From Pseudoneobacillus sp042683745 (GTDB taxonomy: Bacteria; Bacillota; Bacilli; Bacillales; Cytobacillaceae): 64,000 nucleotides of DNA. The stretch is from contig NZ_JBHUJX010000025.1 of assembly GCF_042683745.1 (NCBI RefSeq), positions 496,001 through 560,000 of the forward strand, in the 5' to 3' direction. A program made the translations under genes and the position numbers. A model generated the notes under the pieces. The model had not been told where the DNA came from. It made no database searches and saw only the letters and a list, made by a program, of their open reading frames with translations. Position 1 is the first letter of the stretch, and every line of letters begins with the position of its first letter. Positions 34,170-42,060 of the stretch are shown in pieces.

Positions 34170-34754
34170 ATGAAAAAAAGATTCGGTATTGATATTGATG
34201 GAACTGTTACATGTCCATCCTCCCTTATTCCTTTTATTAATGATGCCTTTAAATTAAATCTAACATTGGCTGATGTAAAACAATATGAGTTGACACCACT
34301 TGTCAATGTCCCGGAACAGGAATTTGCCGAGTGGTTCACTAAGACAGAACCGGCCATTTATAACGGATCACCGTTAGCTGAAGGAGCAAAAGATGTACTG
34401 TTCGATTGGGCTCGGGAACACGAATTATATTTTATTAGTGCCCGTGGTAATCATTTATTAGACATTACTGAAAAATGGTTCAAGAAACATGAAATTCCAT
34501 TTCATCATATAGAATTAATTGGTACCCATCATAAAATTGAAGCAGCTAAAGATCACAAAGTAGATATTTTTTTAGAAGATAAACATGACAATGCTGTAAT
34601 GATATCTGAGCAATGCCAAATTCCTGTATTATTATTTGATACTCCTTATAATCAGGATCCCATTCCCTCATCCGTTATTCGTGTGAATAATTGGCTGGAA
34701 GCAGCCACGTGGGTTAAGAAATGGTTAGAAGATGACAAAGAGGTTCGTTCATAA
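34170..34754 (+). CDS. yqfW: HAD-family putative 5'(3')-nucleotidase YqfW
   Basis: 194 aa. HAD motif I F-G-I-D-I-D-G-T at residue 4-11, motif II with F-I-S-A-R-G-N near residue 90, and motif III/IV K-V-D-I-F-L-E-D-K-H-D near residue 130. Matches the YqfW/NT5C-like putative nucleotidase family; the real substrate is not shown. ATG 34170 after TTAGGAGAA. Ends in a terminator shared with convergent zur. Confidence 0.87.
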   Translation: MKKRFGIDIDGTVTCPSSLIPFINDAFKLNLTLADVKQYELTPLVNVPEQEFAEWFTKTEPAIYNGSPLAEGAKDVLFDWAREHELYFISARGNHLLDITEKWFKKHEIPFHHIELIGTHHKIEAAKDHKVDIFLEDKHDNAVMISEQCQIPVLLFDTPYNQDPIPSSVIRVNNWLEAATWVKKWLEDDKEVRS

Positions 34755-34774
34755 TGAACGAACCTCTTTATTTT
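34740..34774. terminator. Terminator between yqfW and zur
   Basis: Palindrome GAGGTTCGTTCAT-a-ATGAACGAACCTC followed by TTTATTTT; overlaps the end of yqfW and the end of zur. Confidence 0.87.
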
Positions 34775-35186
34775 AAAAAACGCATTCCGGACAGCGACCA
34801 TAGATTTCAAATTTATGACCTGATACATCATATCCCTTTAAATCTTCATTCAATCCATCCATCGGGCATACACCAATTTGTTTCGTTTTCCCGCACTCTA
34901 AACAAATAAAATGGTGATGATGATGATTGTGTGAGCAGGTGAAACGGAAATGCTTTTCCCCTGATAATTCTGTCATCTCGATAATCCCTAACTCTACAAA
35001 TAATGATAAATTACGGTAAATCGTATCAAAACTTAAGCCAGGATAGGCTTCTTTTAATTGTTCTAATACATCTTTTGCCGTTAAATACTTATTACGGTTA
35101 GCAAATAGTTCAAGCATTTCTTCTCTTTTTCCTGTATGCTTATAGCCATTATTTTTTAATATTTCTAAGGCTGTTTCAATATTCAT
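34773..35186 (-). CDS. zur: Zinc uptake regulator Zur (Fur family)
   Basis: 137 aa Fur-family repressor. Winged helix in residues 1-80 (K-H-T-G-K-R-E-E-M-L, L-S-F-D-T-I-Y-R-N-L-S-L-F recognition helix), a histidine-rich sensing region S-H-N-H-H-H-H-H-F near residue 90, and structural zinc cysteines C-L-E-C and C-P-E-C. With zinc it represses uptake genes; here it is the last gene of znuC-znuB-zur, so it is probably autoregulated through the Zur box at 36842. ATG 35186 after GAGGTGATG. Confidence 0.94.
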   Translation of the reverse strand: MNIETALEILKNNGYKHTGKREEMLELFANRNKYLTAKDVLEQLKEAYPGLSFDTIYRNLSLFVELGIIEMTELSGEKHFRFTCSHNHHHHHFICLECGKTKQIGVCPMDGLNEDLKGYDVSGHKFEIYGRCPECVF

Positions 35187-35197
35187 TGTTCATCACC

Positions 35198-36043
35198 TCA
35201 TTTTCCCGCATTAATGATTCTAAATCTTCTTAACATGATTGCTATGACTAATATGATCACTGCAATCATAACAATCGTCCCACCTGGTGCAAGATCTAAA
35301 TAATAAGATGAAGTCAGACCGCCTAATACGGACAGTTCTCCAAAAACAATCGAATAAAAAATCGTCTGTTTAAACCCTTTAGCAATACGAATACTTGCCG
35401 CAACAGGTAATGTCATTAGTGAAGAAACCAGTAAAATTCCAACGATTCTCATTGAAGCCGCTATGACCAAGGCGACCAAAATGATGAAAATAAAATGAAC
35501 CGATTTTGCAGCGATCCCGGAAGCTTTCGCATGTTCTTCATCAAAGGAAAGTAAAAATAATTCTTTATACAATAAAATTATAAGAGCAATAACTAAAATA
35601 CTGATTATAAAAATAATGAGTAAATCCATTCGGCTTACTGCACTAACACTACCAAATAAATAGCTAAATAAATCTGTATTAAAACCGTCCGCTAAGGAAA
35701 TAAAAATTACTCCAAGACCTATACCTCCTGAAAGGATAATAGGAATAGCTAATTCTTGATAATGTTTATACACACTTCTTAATTTTTCAATAAATAATGA
35801 CCCAACAACGGAAAAGGTCATTCCTAAATAAAGAGGGTTTAGACCAGAAAAGATTGAAAATTTCTTAGTCAGTAATAAACTTGCTGCAATACCAGCTAAA
35901 GTGACATGACTTAAAGCATCTGCAATAAGTGAAAGTCTTCTTACGACGATAAATACACCAATTAATGGTGCTACAAGCCCAATCAACATTCCAGTCAGAA
36001 AGGCATTTTGTAAAAATTCATATTGAAGTAATCCGGATATCAT
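35198..36043 (-). CDS. znuB: Zinc ABC transporter permease ZnuB
   Basis: 281 aa ABC-3 family permease with about eight membrane segments. Typical motifs are L-I-A-D-A-L-S-H-V-T-L-A-G near residue 35, and later the A-S-M-R-I-V-G-I-L-L-V-S-S-L-M-T-L-P region. ATG overlaps the znuC stop by four bases (ATGA) with GGAGG just before. Specificity for zinc follows from zur in the same operon. Confidence 0.92.
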   Translation of the reverse strand: MISGLLQYEFLQNAFLTGMLIGLVAPLIGVFIVVRRLSLIADALSHVTLAGIAASLLLTKKFSIFSGLNPLYLGMTFSVVGSLFIEKLRSVYKHYQELAIPIILSGGIGLGVIFISLADGFNTDLFSYLFGSVSAVSRMDLLIIFIISILVIALIILLYKELFLLSFDEEHAKASGIAAKSVHFIFIILVALVIAASMRIVGILLVSSLMTLPVAASIRIAKGFKQTIFYSIVFGELSVLGGLTSSYYLDLAPGGTIVMIAVIILVIAIMLRRFRIINAGK

Positions 36044-36825
36044 TTCGTGTTTCCTCCATGGTGATGATGATCATGTGAAAGAATATGGATATCATGTCCA
36101 TAGAACATAGACATTTCATCATTTTGAAAATTTTCATATTCCTTTGCTTCACCGTGAAAATGTAAATTTTTATTTAAGCATGCGACATGGGTAACCTTAT
36201 CCGAAATAGCGCTAATATCATGTGTGACAAGAAGTAAAGTGATTCCCCACTTTTTATTTAAATTTTCTAACATCTCGTAAAAATGCTTTACATTTTTTGC
36301 ATCGACCCCTACTGTTGGCTCATCTAAAATTAGTAATTCTGGATTACTTACTAAGGATCTTGCAATAAATACTCTTTGTTGTTGACCACCTGAAAGCTCT
36401 CCAATATTTCGATTCATAAATGGCATCATATCAACAGAATCAATCGCATCCATTATTTTTTGTTTATCCTCTTTTTTTAGAAATCGAAATAATCCAAGTC
36501 GTTTTGTCAGGCCACTTGCTACTACTTCAAAAACGGTGGCCGGAAAACCAGAATTAAAGGAATTTGCTTTTTGTGAGACGTAACCGACTTTTTGCCAATC
36601 TTTAAATTTGTCAATTTCCTCACCAAATAAAAGAATTTTCCCTTTTAGTGGTTTCAAAAGATTCAATAATAGTTTTATGAGAGTGGATTTTCCCGAACCA
36701 TTTGGACCAACAATGGCAAGAAACGCTCCTTTTGGGATCGATAAATGGATATCCTCAAGAACTAGTTCACTTTCATATTTATATGAAACATGGTCTATTT
36801 CGACAATGGTTTTTTTTAATTTCAA
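36040..36825 (-). CDS. znuC: Zinc ABC transporter ATPase ZnuC
   Basis: 261 aa. Walker A GPNGSGKST near residue 40, signature LSGGQQQRV near 145, Walker B L-L-I-L-D-E-P-T-V-G-V-D, H-loop V-T-H-D-I. The C-terminus is histidine-rich (S-H-D-H-H-H-H-G-G), fitting zinc handling. TTG start at 36825 after AAGGTGATA. No znuA (binding lipoprotein) gene lies next to it in this window. Confidence 0.94.
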   Translation of the reverse strand: MKLKKTIVEIDHVSYKYESELVLEDIHLSIPKGAFLAIVGPNGSGKSTLIKLLLNLLKPLKGKILLFGEEIDKFKDWQKVGYVSQKANSFNSGFPATVFEVVASGLTKRLGLFRFLKKEDKQKIMDAIDSVDMMPFMNRNIGELSGGQQQRVFIARSLVSNPELLILDEPTVGVDAKNVKHFYEMLENLNKKWGITLLLVTHDISAISDKVTHVACLNKNLHFHGEAKEYENFQNDEMSMFYGHDIHILSHDHHHHGGNTK

Positions 36826-36841
36826 CTATATCACCTTACTT

Positions 36842-36862
36842 AATTAAGAATCATTCCGATTT
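36842..36862 (-). promoter_or_regulatory. Zur box upstream of znuC
   Basis: On the minus strand AAATCGGAAT-G-ATTCTTAATT, close to the Bacillus Zur operator AAATCGTAAT-N-ATTACGATTT: the left half has one change, the right half three. It lies just downstream of the predicted start point, where a bound repressor would block transcription. Confidence 0.8.
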
Positions 36863-36872
36863 AACATTCTGT

Positions 36873-36902
36873 AGTATACCTTAATTATTCATCATTTGTA
36901 AA
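36873..36902 (-). promoter_or_regulatory. Sigma-A promoter of znuCB-zur
   Basis: -35 TTTACA (36902-36897), 18-base spacer, -10 TATACT (36878-36873), directly followed by the Zur box. Confidence 0.8.
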
Positions 36903-36976
36903 GTTTATAAACCGGTTCTTCTTTTGTCACAATCTTCTAAAAGGAAGCATAGGCTAATAAAGGAGGGGTGATAAAC

Positions 36977-37234
36977 ATGAAGATTTTCGAAAACATCATA
37001 AACCATAAAATAAATACGATAACAACTGAAGAATTATTAAAATATGCCCAGCAATTTCAAGTGAAAATTAGCCGCGAACACGCTAAAAAAATTGCTGATT
37101 ACTTAAGAAATGAAAAGGTAAATATTTTCGATGATAAAGCAAGATCTACACTAATAAAAGAAATCGCTAGGATTGCCGGCCCTGAGACCGCCAAAGAAGT
37201 GAATCGACTTTTTATACAGTTTACGAAGCAATAG
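36977..37234 (+). CDS. yqfT: DUF2624 family protein YqfT
   Basis: 85 aa, MKIFENIINHKINTITTEEL..., the DUF2624/YqfT family found only in bacilli. All-helical, soluble, charged; the pattern I-T-T-E-E-L-L-K-Y-A...I-S-R-E-H-A-K-K-I resembles two short helical hairpins. Function unknown. ATG 36977 after AGGAGGGGTGATAA. Single gene with its own terminator. Confidence 0.87.
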   Translation: MKIFENIINHKINTITTEELLKYAQQFQVKISREHAKKIADYLRNEKVNIFDDKARSTLIKEIARIAGPETAKEVNRLFIQFTKQ

Positions 37235-37241
37235 ATATTTG

Positions 37242-37278
37242 GAAAGGGAAAAGCACTAATGCTTTTCCCTCTATTTAT
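37242..37278 (+). terminator. Terminator of yqfT
   Basis: Perfect stem GGGAAAAGCA / TGCTTTTCCC with CTAA loop, followed by TCTATTTATT. Confidence 0.8.
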
Positions 37279-37302
37279 TAAATAAGTATAAATTTTTTCG
37301 AC

Positions 37303-37571
37303 TTCGGAAATTTTCCAGCGCAAGCGTCCTAGCCCCGACGTACAGGATGTACAAGTGTCGACAATGCAACAGGACGTCGTCGCGTTCTTGTCGACCTCGA
37401 GCTCAAATGTTCGCCACCCAAAAAGTCAAAGAACGACTTTCCGGGTGGCGAATCATTTGCTTGGCAAACCAAAGAACGGTTTGCATAAGTGCGACTAGGT
37501 CTCTGGCTTCGCTACTCTCGCCAATCGACCAGTCTTCTTTATCGGGGCTGATCAAGGCGCTTCCGCTTTTC
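37303..37571 (-). repeat. Mosaic intergenic hairpin repeat, copy 4 (long type)
   Basis: Full-length form, about 269 bases, minus orientation. It carries the same modules as copy 2, but the central stem is TTCGCCACCC / GGGTGGCGAA instead of TTCGAAACCC / GGGTTTCGAA. Starts ten bases after the nfo stop codon in sense. An open frame at 37347-37631 is an artefact of the repeat. Confidence 0.92.
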
Positions 37572-37580
37572 TTATTAAAC

Positions 37581-38471
37581 TTATTGAAAAATCAAATCTC
37601 TAAAATTTTCTTCAAATTGTTGTTTTCTTAACATGTCGATTTCATGTTTGTATGGTGGTTTTTGGTTGTTCTTATCTTCACCAACATATGGTGTTTCGAG
37701 AATTTTCGGAACGTTTATTAATTGCGGGTGATGAACAATATGATTCAAAGCTTTAAAGCCAATATGACCGAAGCCGATATTTTCATGTCGATCCTTTCGC
37801 ATCCCACGTGCATTTTTACTATCGTTAACATGAATGACTTTTAAACGGTTTATACCGATGATCTTATCGAATTCATTTAAAACTCCATCAAAATCATCAA
37901 CAATATCATAGCCTGCATCATGTGTATGACAAGTGTCAAAACAAATCGAGATTTTATCGTTGTAAACAACACCATCGATAATCATGGCAAGCTCCTCAAA
38001 AGATTTTCCACATTCGGATCCCTTTCCTGCCATTGTTTCAAGAGCAATTTGCACTTTATCATGACTAGTAAGTACTTCATTTAATCCTTCGACAATCTTC
38101 TTTATTCCTTCTTCTGTTCCAGCACCAACATGTGCACCGGGATGAAGAACGATTTGCGAAGCTCCAAGTGCTTCCGTCCGGTCAATCTCTGAACGAAGAA
38201 AATTAACTCCAAGTTCAAAAGTACTTGGGTTAGTCGTATTCCCAATATTAATGATATAAGGAGCATGAACAATTATTTCATCAATTCCATTTAGCTCCAT
38301 ATGCTTTCGTCCAGCTTCAATATTTAAATCCTCAATTTTTTTTCTGCGTGTATTTTGTGGTGCACCTGTATAGATCATAAAGGTATTTGCCCCGTATGAC
38401 ACTGCCTCTTCACTAGCTGCTAAGAGCATCTTACTTCCACTCATCGAAACGTGTGAACCGATTTTCAACAT
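37581..38471 (-). CDS. nfo: Endonuclease IV
   Basis: 296 aa AP endonuclease (class II, zinc-dependent) that cuts abasic sites in base excision repair. TIM barrel with trinuclear zinc ligands in I-V-L-H-P-G-A-H near residue 110, A-L-E-T-M-A-G-K-G near 145, I-C-F-D-T-C-H-T-H-D-A-G-Y-D near 180 and V-I-H-V-N-D-S-K near 215; all family signatures are present. In Bacillus it protects spore DNA with ExoA. ATG 38471 after AAGGGGAG. Downstream of cshB in the same direction. Confidence 0.96.
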   Translation of the reverse strand: MLKIGSHVSMSGSKMLLAASEEAVSYGANTFMIYTGAPQNTRRKKIEDLNIEAGRKHMELNGIDEIIVHAPYIINIGNTTNPSTFELGVNFLRSEIDRTEALGASQIVLHPGAHVGAGTEEGIKKIVEGLNEVLTSHDKVQIALETMAGKGSECGKSFEELAMIIDGVVYNDKISICFDTCHTHDAGYDIVDDFDGVLNEFDKIIGINRLKVIHVNDSKNARGMRKDRHENIGFGHIGFKALNHIVHHPQLINVPKILETPYVGEDKNNQKPPYKHEIDMLRKQQFEENFRDLIFQ

Positions 38472-38530
38472 GATTTAATCTCCCCTTGTATAAGCTAAGC
38501 ATTAGAAATTTTCTAGATGCAGCTGCTTAT

Positions 38531-39847
38531 TTACTTCTTTTTCTTTTGGATTCTTCTTTCCCGCTTTTTAATTTTGTCTACTTCCCACTGCATTTTCTTC
38601 TTATAGCCTGGTTTCACTTTATTCGGTTTTTGAACCATGCTGCGTGCCTTTTCATCGATTTTATCGACTTGCTTCTCGCGCTTTTTACGCTTATTACGGT
38701 CCTCCAAATCGATCCATTCACCTTTTTGGATATCAACAGAATGAAATTCAATTCCCATTTTTTCAAGACGTGCTAAAGCATCTTCATCCGATGTCTCATA
38801 TATTGTTAAGGCAGTCCCTGAAAATCCTGCACGTGCTGTACGCCCAACCCGGTGAATATAAAAATCTAAATCTGTTGGGAGTTCAAAGTTAATGATATGA
38901 CTGACCCCTTCAATATCAATTCCACGTGCCGCTAGATCCGTTGCTACGATAAATTGAAATTCAAGATTTTGAATTTGCTTCATCATTTTTTTACGGTCTC
39001 GTGGACTTAAATCTCCATGAATTCTTCCTACTTTTAACCCTTTTACTAGCAGGGCATCAGCAACTTCATCTGCTTTTTTCTTTGTATTCGTAAAAACAAT
39101 AGCTAAGTATGGGTTATACAGCTTTAACGCTTCAAAGGTTAAAACTACTTTATTACGATGTCTTGTAGGTAAAAGCACATGTGTTAAGTTTGAAGCGGAA
39201 ACCTGTTTTGGTTCTATATGAACATATCTTGGATTCTCCATATATTTTTTCAAAAAAGGTTTAAGTTTTTCTGGAATGGTCGCAGAAAAAACATACATTT
39301 CAAGATTTTCTGGCATTTTAGCAGCAATTTTGTCAACATCGACGATAAAGCCCATGTCTAACATGAGGTCAGCCTCATCGACTACTAAAATATTAGCAGT
39401 GTGAACAAAAAGAGCCTGTTCTTTTACTAAATCATTAATTCTTGAAGGTGTACCTACTACGATATGTGGTTGTACTTTTAATTTTTCAATGGAACGAGCT
39501 TTGTCTGTCCCACCAATATAACAGCGTGCAACAATTGTTTCTTCTTCAGAAGCATTTTCAGTTACTTTAAGAATTTGGTGATAAATTTGATTTGCTAATT
39601 CCCTAGTTGGCGCTGTAATTACTGCTTGTACTTGCTGTTTACTAGGATCAATTTTTTGTAAAATCGGTAGTACATACGCTAGGGTTTTCCCTGTCCCGGT
39701 CTGAGATTGCCCAATAGCACTTTCACCCTTTAAAACAATAGGAATCATTTTCTCTTGGATTTCTGTTGGTTGATTGAAGCCAAATCCTTCAACAGCATTT
39801 ATTAAAAAATTCTTTAGATTATACGTTCGAAATTTTGATTCGGTCAT
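38531..39847 (-). CDS. cshB: DEAD-box RNA helicase CshB
   Basis: 438 aa. Q motif G-F-N-Q-P-T-E-I-Q near residue 20, motif I S-Q-T-G-T-G-K-T near 47, motif II V-D-E-A-D near 150, motif III S-A-T, motif VI H-R-V-G-R-T-A-R. The tail is very basic (K-K-R-E-K-Q, R-E-R-R-I-Q-K-K-K-K), usual for RNA binding. By position next to nfo it is CshB (YqfR), which in Bacillus subtilis works with cold-shock proteins and in ribosome/mRNA turnover. ATG 39847 after TAGGAG. Confidence 0.94.
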   Translation of the reverse strand: MTESKFRTYNLKNFLINAVEGFGFNQPTEIQEKMIPIVLKGESAIGQSQTGTGKTLAYVLPILQKIDPSKQQVQAVITAPTRELANQIYHQILKVTENASEEETIVARCYIGGTDKARSIEKLKVQPHIVVGTPSRINDLVKEQALFVHTANILVVDEADLMLDMGFIVDVDKIAAKMPENLEMYVFSATIPEKLKPFLKKYMENPRYVHIEPKQVSASNLTHVLLPTRHRNKVVLTFEALKLYNPYLAIVFTNTKKKADEVADALLVKGLKVGRIHGDLSPRDRKKMMKQIQNLEFQFIVATDLAARGIDIEGVSHIINFELPTDLDFYIHRVGRTARAGFSGTALTIYETSDEDALARLEKMGIEFHSVDIQKGEWIDLEDRNKRKKREKQVDKIDEKARSMVQKPNKVKPGYKKKMQWEVDKIKKRERRIQKKKK

Positions 39848-40083
39848 TTTATTAACTCCTAGGTTATCCTTATTTTTGGTTCATCTTGTAATTATAATAA
39901 AGTTTGAAAGAAATCTCCACCTATCTCACTGTTTTCCAGTGATTATTGATTTTTATGTAATTTATAGGACACTTCTTTCTTTTTTACTAAAGCAAAACGA
40001 ATATAATTGCATATTTTAATATGTAGGAACTATTTCTGTTATTTTCCTATTAGATAGGTATTATTCAAAAGGAGGGTATTAGG

Positions 40084-40725
40084 ATGCCAATACCACTTAG
40101 GCCGAATACTCCAATGCAACACGGATATGGGCCAAGGATGATGCCACCTAGATTTCCGGGTGGAATGCATCGAATGCAAGGTATGCCAATGGCAGGATTT
40201 AATCCAACTCCTCAAAGGGGAGGATTCCCGCCTGGCATGGGTAGGAATCAAGGCAATAAAGGTGGAGGATTGCTAGCCAAAATTCTAGGACGTAATAAAC
40301 AGCCACAAGGAGGATTTCAAGGGTCTCTAGCTCCCATGAGTCGTTCAGCACCTAGTAATACAGGAGGACTATTAAGAACCATCACAAACCCAGAAGCTCT
40401 AAATGGATTACTAAATAATACACAAAGTGTTCTAAAAACAGCTCAGCAATTTGGACCTGTCATTCAGCAATTTCAACAATATGTCCCTCTTGTCAAAAAT
40501 TTACCAAGTTTATGGAAACTTTATCGTGGGTTTAAAGACGCAACAAGTGAGGACACGGAAACAAACTCTAGTCACTCAGAGTCTATTGATGTTGAGAGTA
40601 GTGATGTCAAAGAATCGCACGAAGACAAAATCGAATCGAAAGAAAAAACATCCCGTCATTCCCTCGAACGAATCGAAAGAAAAGGATCAAAAGAACACCA
40701 TTCCATCCCGAAACTATATATATAA
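40084..40725 (+). CDS. yqfQ: YqfQ-like protein (VrrA-like)
   Basis: 213 aa. N-terminal 65 residues are rich in Pro, Gly, Met and Arg (P-G-G-M-H-R-M-Q-G-M-P-M), low complexity as in YqfQ and VrrA of the Bacillus cereus group, where this part varies in repeat number. A conserved middle (N-G-L-L-N-N-T-Q-S-V-L-K...F-Q-Q-Y-V-P-L-V-K-N-L-P-S-L-W-K-L-Y-R-G-F) is the diagnostic YqfQ block, near residue 110-155. The C-terminus is Ser/Glu/Lys-rich and disordered. Function unknown. ATG 40084 after AAAGGAGGG. Confidence 0.85.
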   Translation: MPIPLRPNTPMQHGYGPRMMPPRFPGGMHRMQGMPMAGFNPTPQRGGFPPGMGRNQGNKGGGLLAKILGRNKQPQGGFQGSLAPMSRSAPSNTGGLLRTITNPEALNGLLNNTQSVLKTAQQFGPVIQQFQQYVPLVKNLPSLWKLYRGFKDATSEDTETNSSHSESIDVESSDVKESHEDKIESKEKTSRHSLERIERKGSKEHHSIPKLYI

Positions 40726-40758
40726 TAAGGGTGCTAAAATGCGCTCTTATTTTTTTTG
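40724..40758 (+). terminator. Terminator of yqfQ
   Basis: Stem AATAAGGGTGC / GCGCTCTTATT with two G-T pairs and T8 following. Confidence 0.78.
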
Positions 40759-40792
40759 AATATTAGTACTACCTGATATGTGATTTCTTCCT

Positions 40793-40821
40793 TTGTAATC
40801 TTCTAATAGGTTTTATATAAT
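40793..40821 (+). promoter_or_regulatory. Sigma-A promoter of ispH
   Basis: -35 TTGTAA, 17-base spacer, -10 TATAAT, 41 bases before the ispH start. Confidence 0.8.
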
Positions 40822-40862
40822 ATAGACGTAGATTAAGAGTATAAGAACGGGAGGATACACAA

Positions 40863-41807
40863 ATGGATGTATTGAAAATTTCTCCACGCGGTTACTGCTA
40901 TGGCGTTGTTGACGCAATGGTTATTGCACGAAATGCTTCATTAGATAAATCATTACCGAGACCAATCTATATTTTAGGAATGATCGTTCATAATAAACAT
41001 GTTACAGATGCTTTTGAACAGGAAGGGATCATTACTCTAGATGGGAATGATCGAAAAGAAATACTAGATAAAGTAGATAAGGGGACAGTTATCTTTACTG
41101 CCCATGGAATTTCTCCTGAAGTTCGCGAGCTTGCCAAGTTAAAAGGGCTCGTAACGATTGATGCTACATGTCCTGATGTGACGAAAACACATCTTTTAAT
41201 TGAAGAAAAAGTCGGTGATGGCTTTGAAATCATTTATATTGGAAAAAAAGGACATCCAGAGCCTGAAGGTGCCGTTGGTGTCGCACCAGGTAAAGTTCAT
41301 TTAGTAGAGACGGAACAAGATGTAGAGAAGTTAACGATCAATCATGAAAAGTTAATTGTTACGAATCAAACAACGATGAGTCAATGGGATGTAGCGCACG
41401 TGATGCAGAAGGTACAAGAAAAGTTCCCACATGTAGAAATACACAAAGAGATATGTATGGCTACTCAAGTTCGTCAAGAAGCAGTTGCCGAACAAGCCAC
41501 TGATGCAGATGTATTAATAGTTGTCGGTGATCCAAAGAGTAATAACTCTAATCGACTTGCTCAAGTATCGGAAGAAATCGCAGGAACTACAGCTTATCGT
41601 ATCGCCGATGTCACTGAACTCGATATTAAATGGATCAAGGATGCTAACACTGTTGCAGTCACTTCAGGAGCATCGACACCAACTCCTATTACAAAAGAGG
41701 TCATTAGTTTCTTAGAACAGTTTGATCCTAACAATGAAAACACCTGGACAACGGAGAAAAAGGTTCCTTTAAACAGAATACTTCCAAAAGTAAAAAATAT
41801 AGATTAA
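40863..41807 (+). CDS. ispH: 4-hydroxy-3-methylbut-2-enyl diphosphate reductase (IspH)
   Basis: 314 aa [4Fe-4S] enzyme giving IPP and DMAPP in the last MEP step. Cluster cysteines: R-G-Y-C-Y-G-V near residue 13, D-A-T-C-P-D-V near 104, and E-I-C-M-A-T near 198. Substrate histidines in I-V-H-N-K-H-V near 42 and T-A-H-G-I near 78, and the catalytic Glu in K-G-H-P-E-P-E near 134. ATG 40863 after GGGAGGATAC, own sigma-A promoter, own terminator. Partner of ispG at 32292. Confidence 0.97.
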   Translation: MDVLKISPRGYCYGVVDAMVIARNASLDKSLPRPIYILGMIVHNKHVTDAFEQEGIITLDGNDRKEILDKVDKGTVIFTAHGISPEVRELAKLKGLVTIDATCPDVTKTHLLIEEKVGDGFEIIYIGKKGHPEPEGAVGVAPGKVHLVETEQDVEKLTINHEKLIVTNQTTMSQWDVAHVMQKVQEKFPHVEIHKEICMATQVRQEAVAEQATDADVLIVVGDPKSNNSNRLAQVSEEIAGTTAYRIADVTELDIKWIKDANTVAVTSGASTPTPITKEVISFLEQFDPNNENTWTTEKKVPLNRILPKVKNID

Positions 41808-41840
41808 AAAAGAACGAGGGCTATCCCTCGTTTCTTTTTT
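41806..41840 (+). terminator. Terminator of ispH
   Basis: Stem AACGAGGG-ctat-CCCTCGTT flanked by A-rich and TTCTTTTTT. Confidence 0.9.
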
Positions 41841-41871
41841 AACAAGATTAGAAAGTATAACATTTTCGGAC

Positions 41872-42059
41872 TTCGAAAATTGTCCAGCGCAAGCGTCCTA
41901 GCCCCGACGTACAGGATGTACTAGTGTCGACAATGCGACAGGATGTCGCGTTTTTGTTGACCTCGAGGTCAACTGTTCGCCAGCCAAAAAGTCAAAGAAC
42001 GACTTTCCGGCTGGCGAAGCATTTGCTTGTCGGGGCTGATCAAGGCGCCCCGCGCTTTT
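41872..42059 (-). repeat. Mosaic intergenic hairpin repeat, copy 5 (medium type)
   Basis: 188 bases, minus orientation. It has the central stem TTCGCCAGCC / GGCTGGCGAA with loop GTTCTTT and the two right-hand hairpins (GCGAC-AGGAT-GTCGC, GTAC-AGGAT-GTAC), but lacks the left-hand GACTGGTC and GCAAACC modules. Starts two bases after the yqfO stop codon in sense. Confidence 0.92.
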
Positions 42060-42060
42060 C

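Noticed and set aside
37347..37631. 94-aa open frame, plus strand
   Set aside because: Lies in repeat copy 4 and in the antisense of nfo; no start signals.
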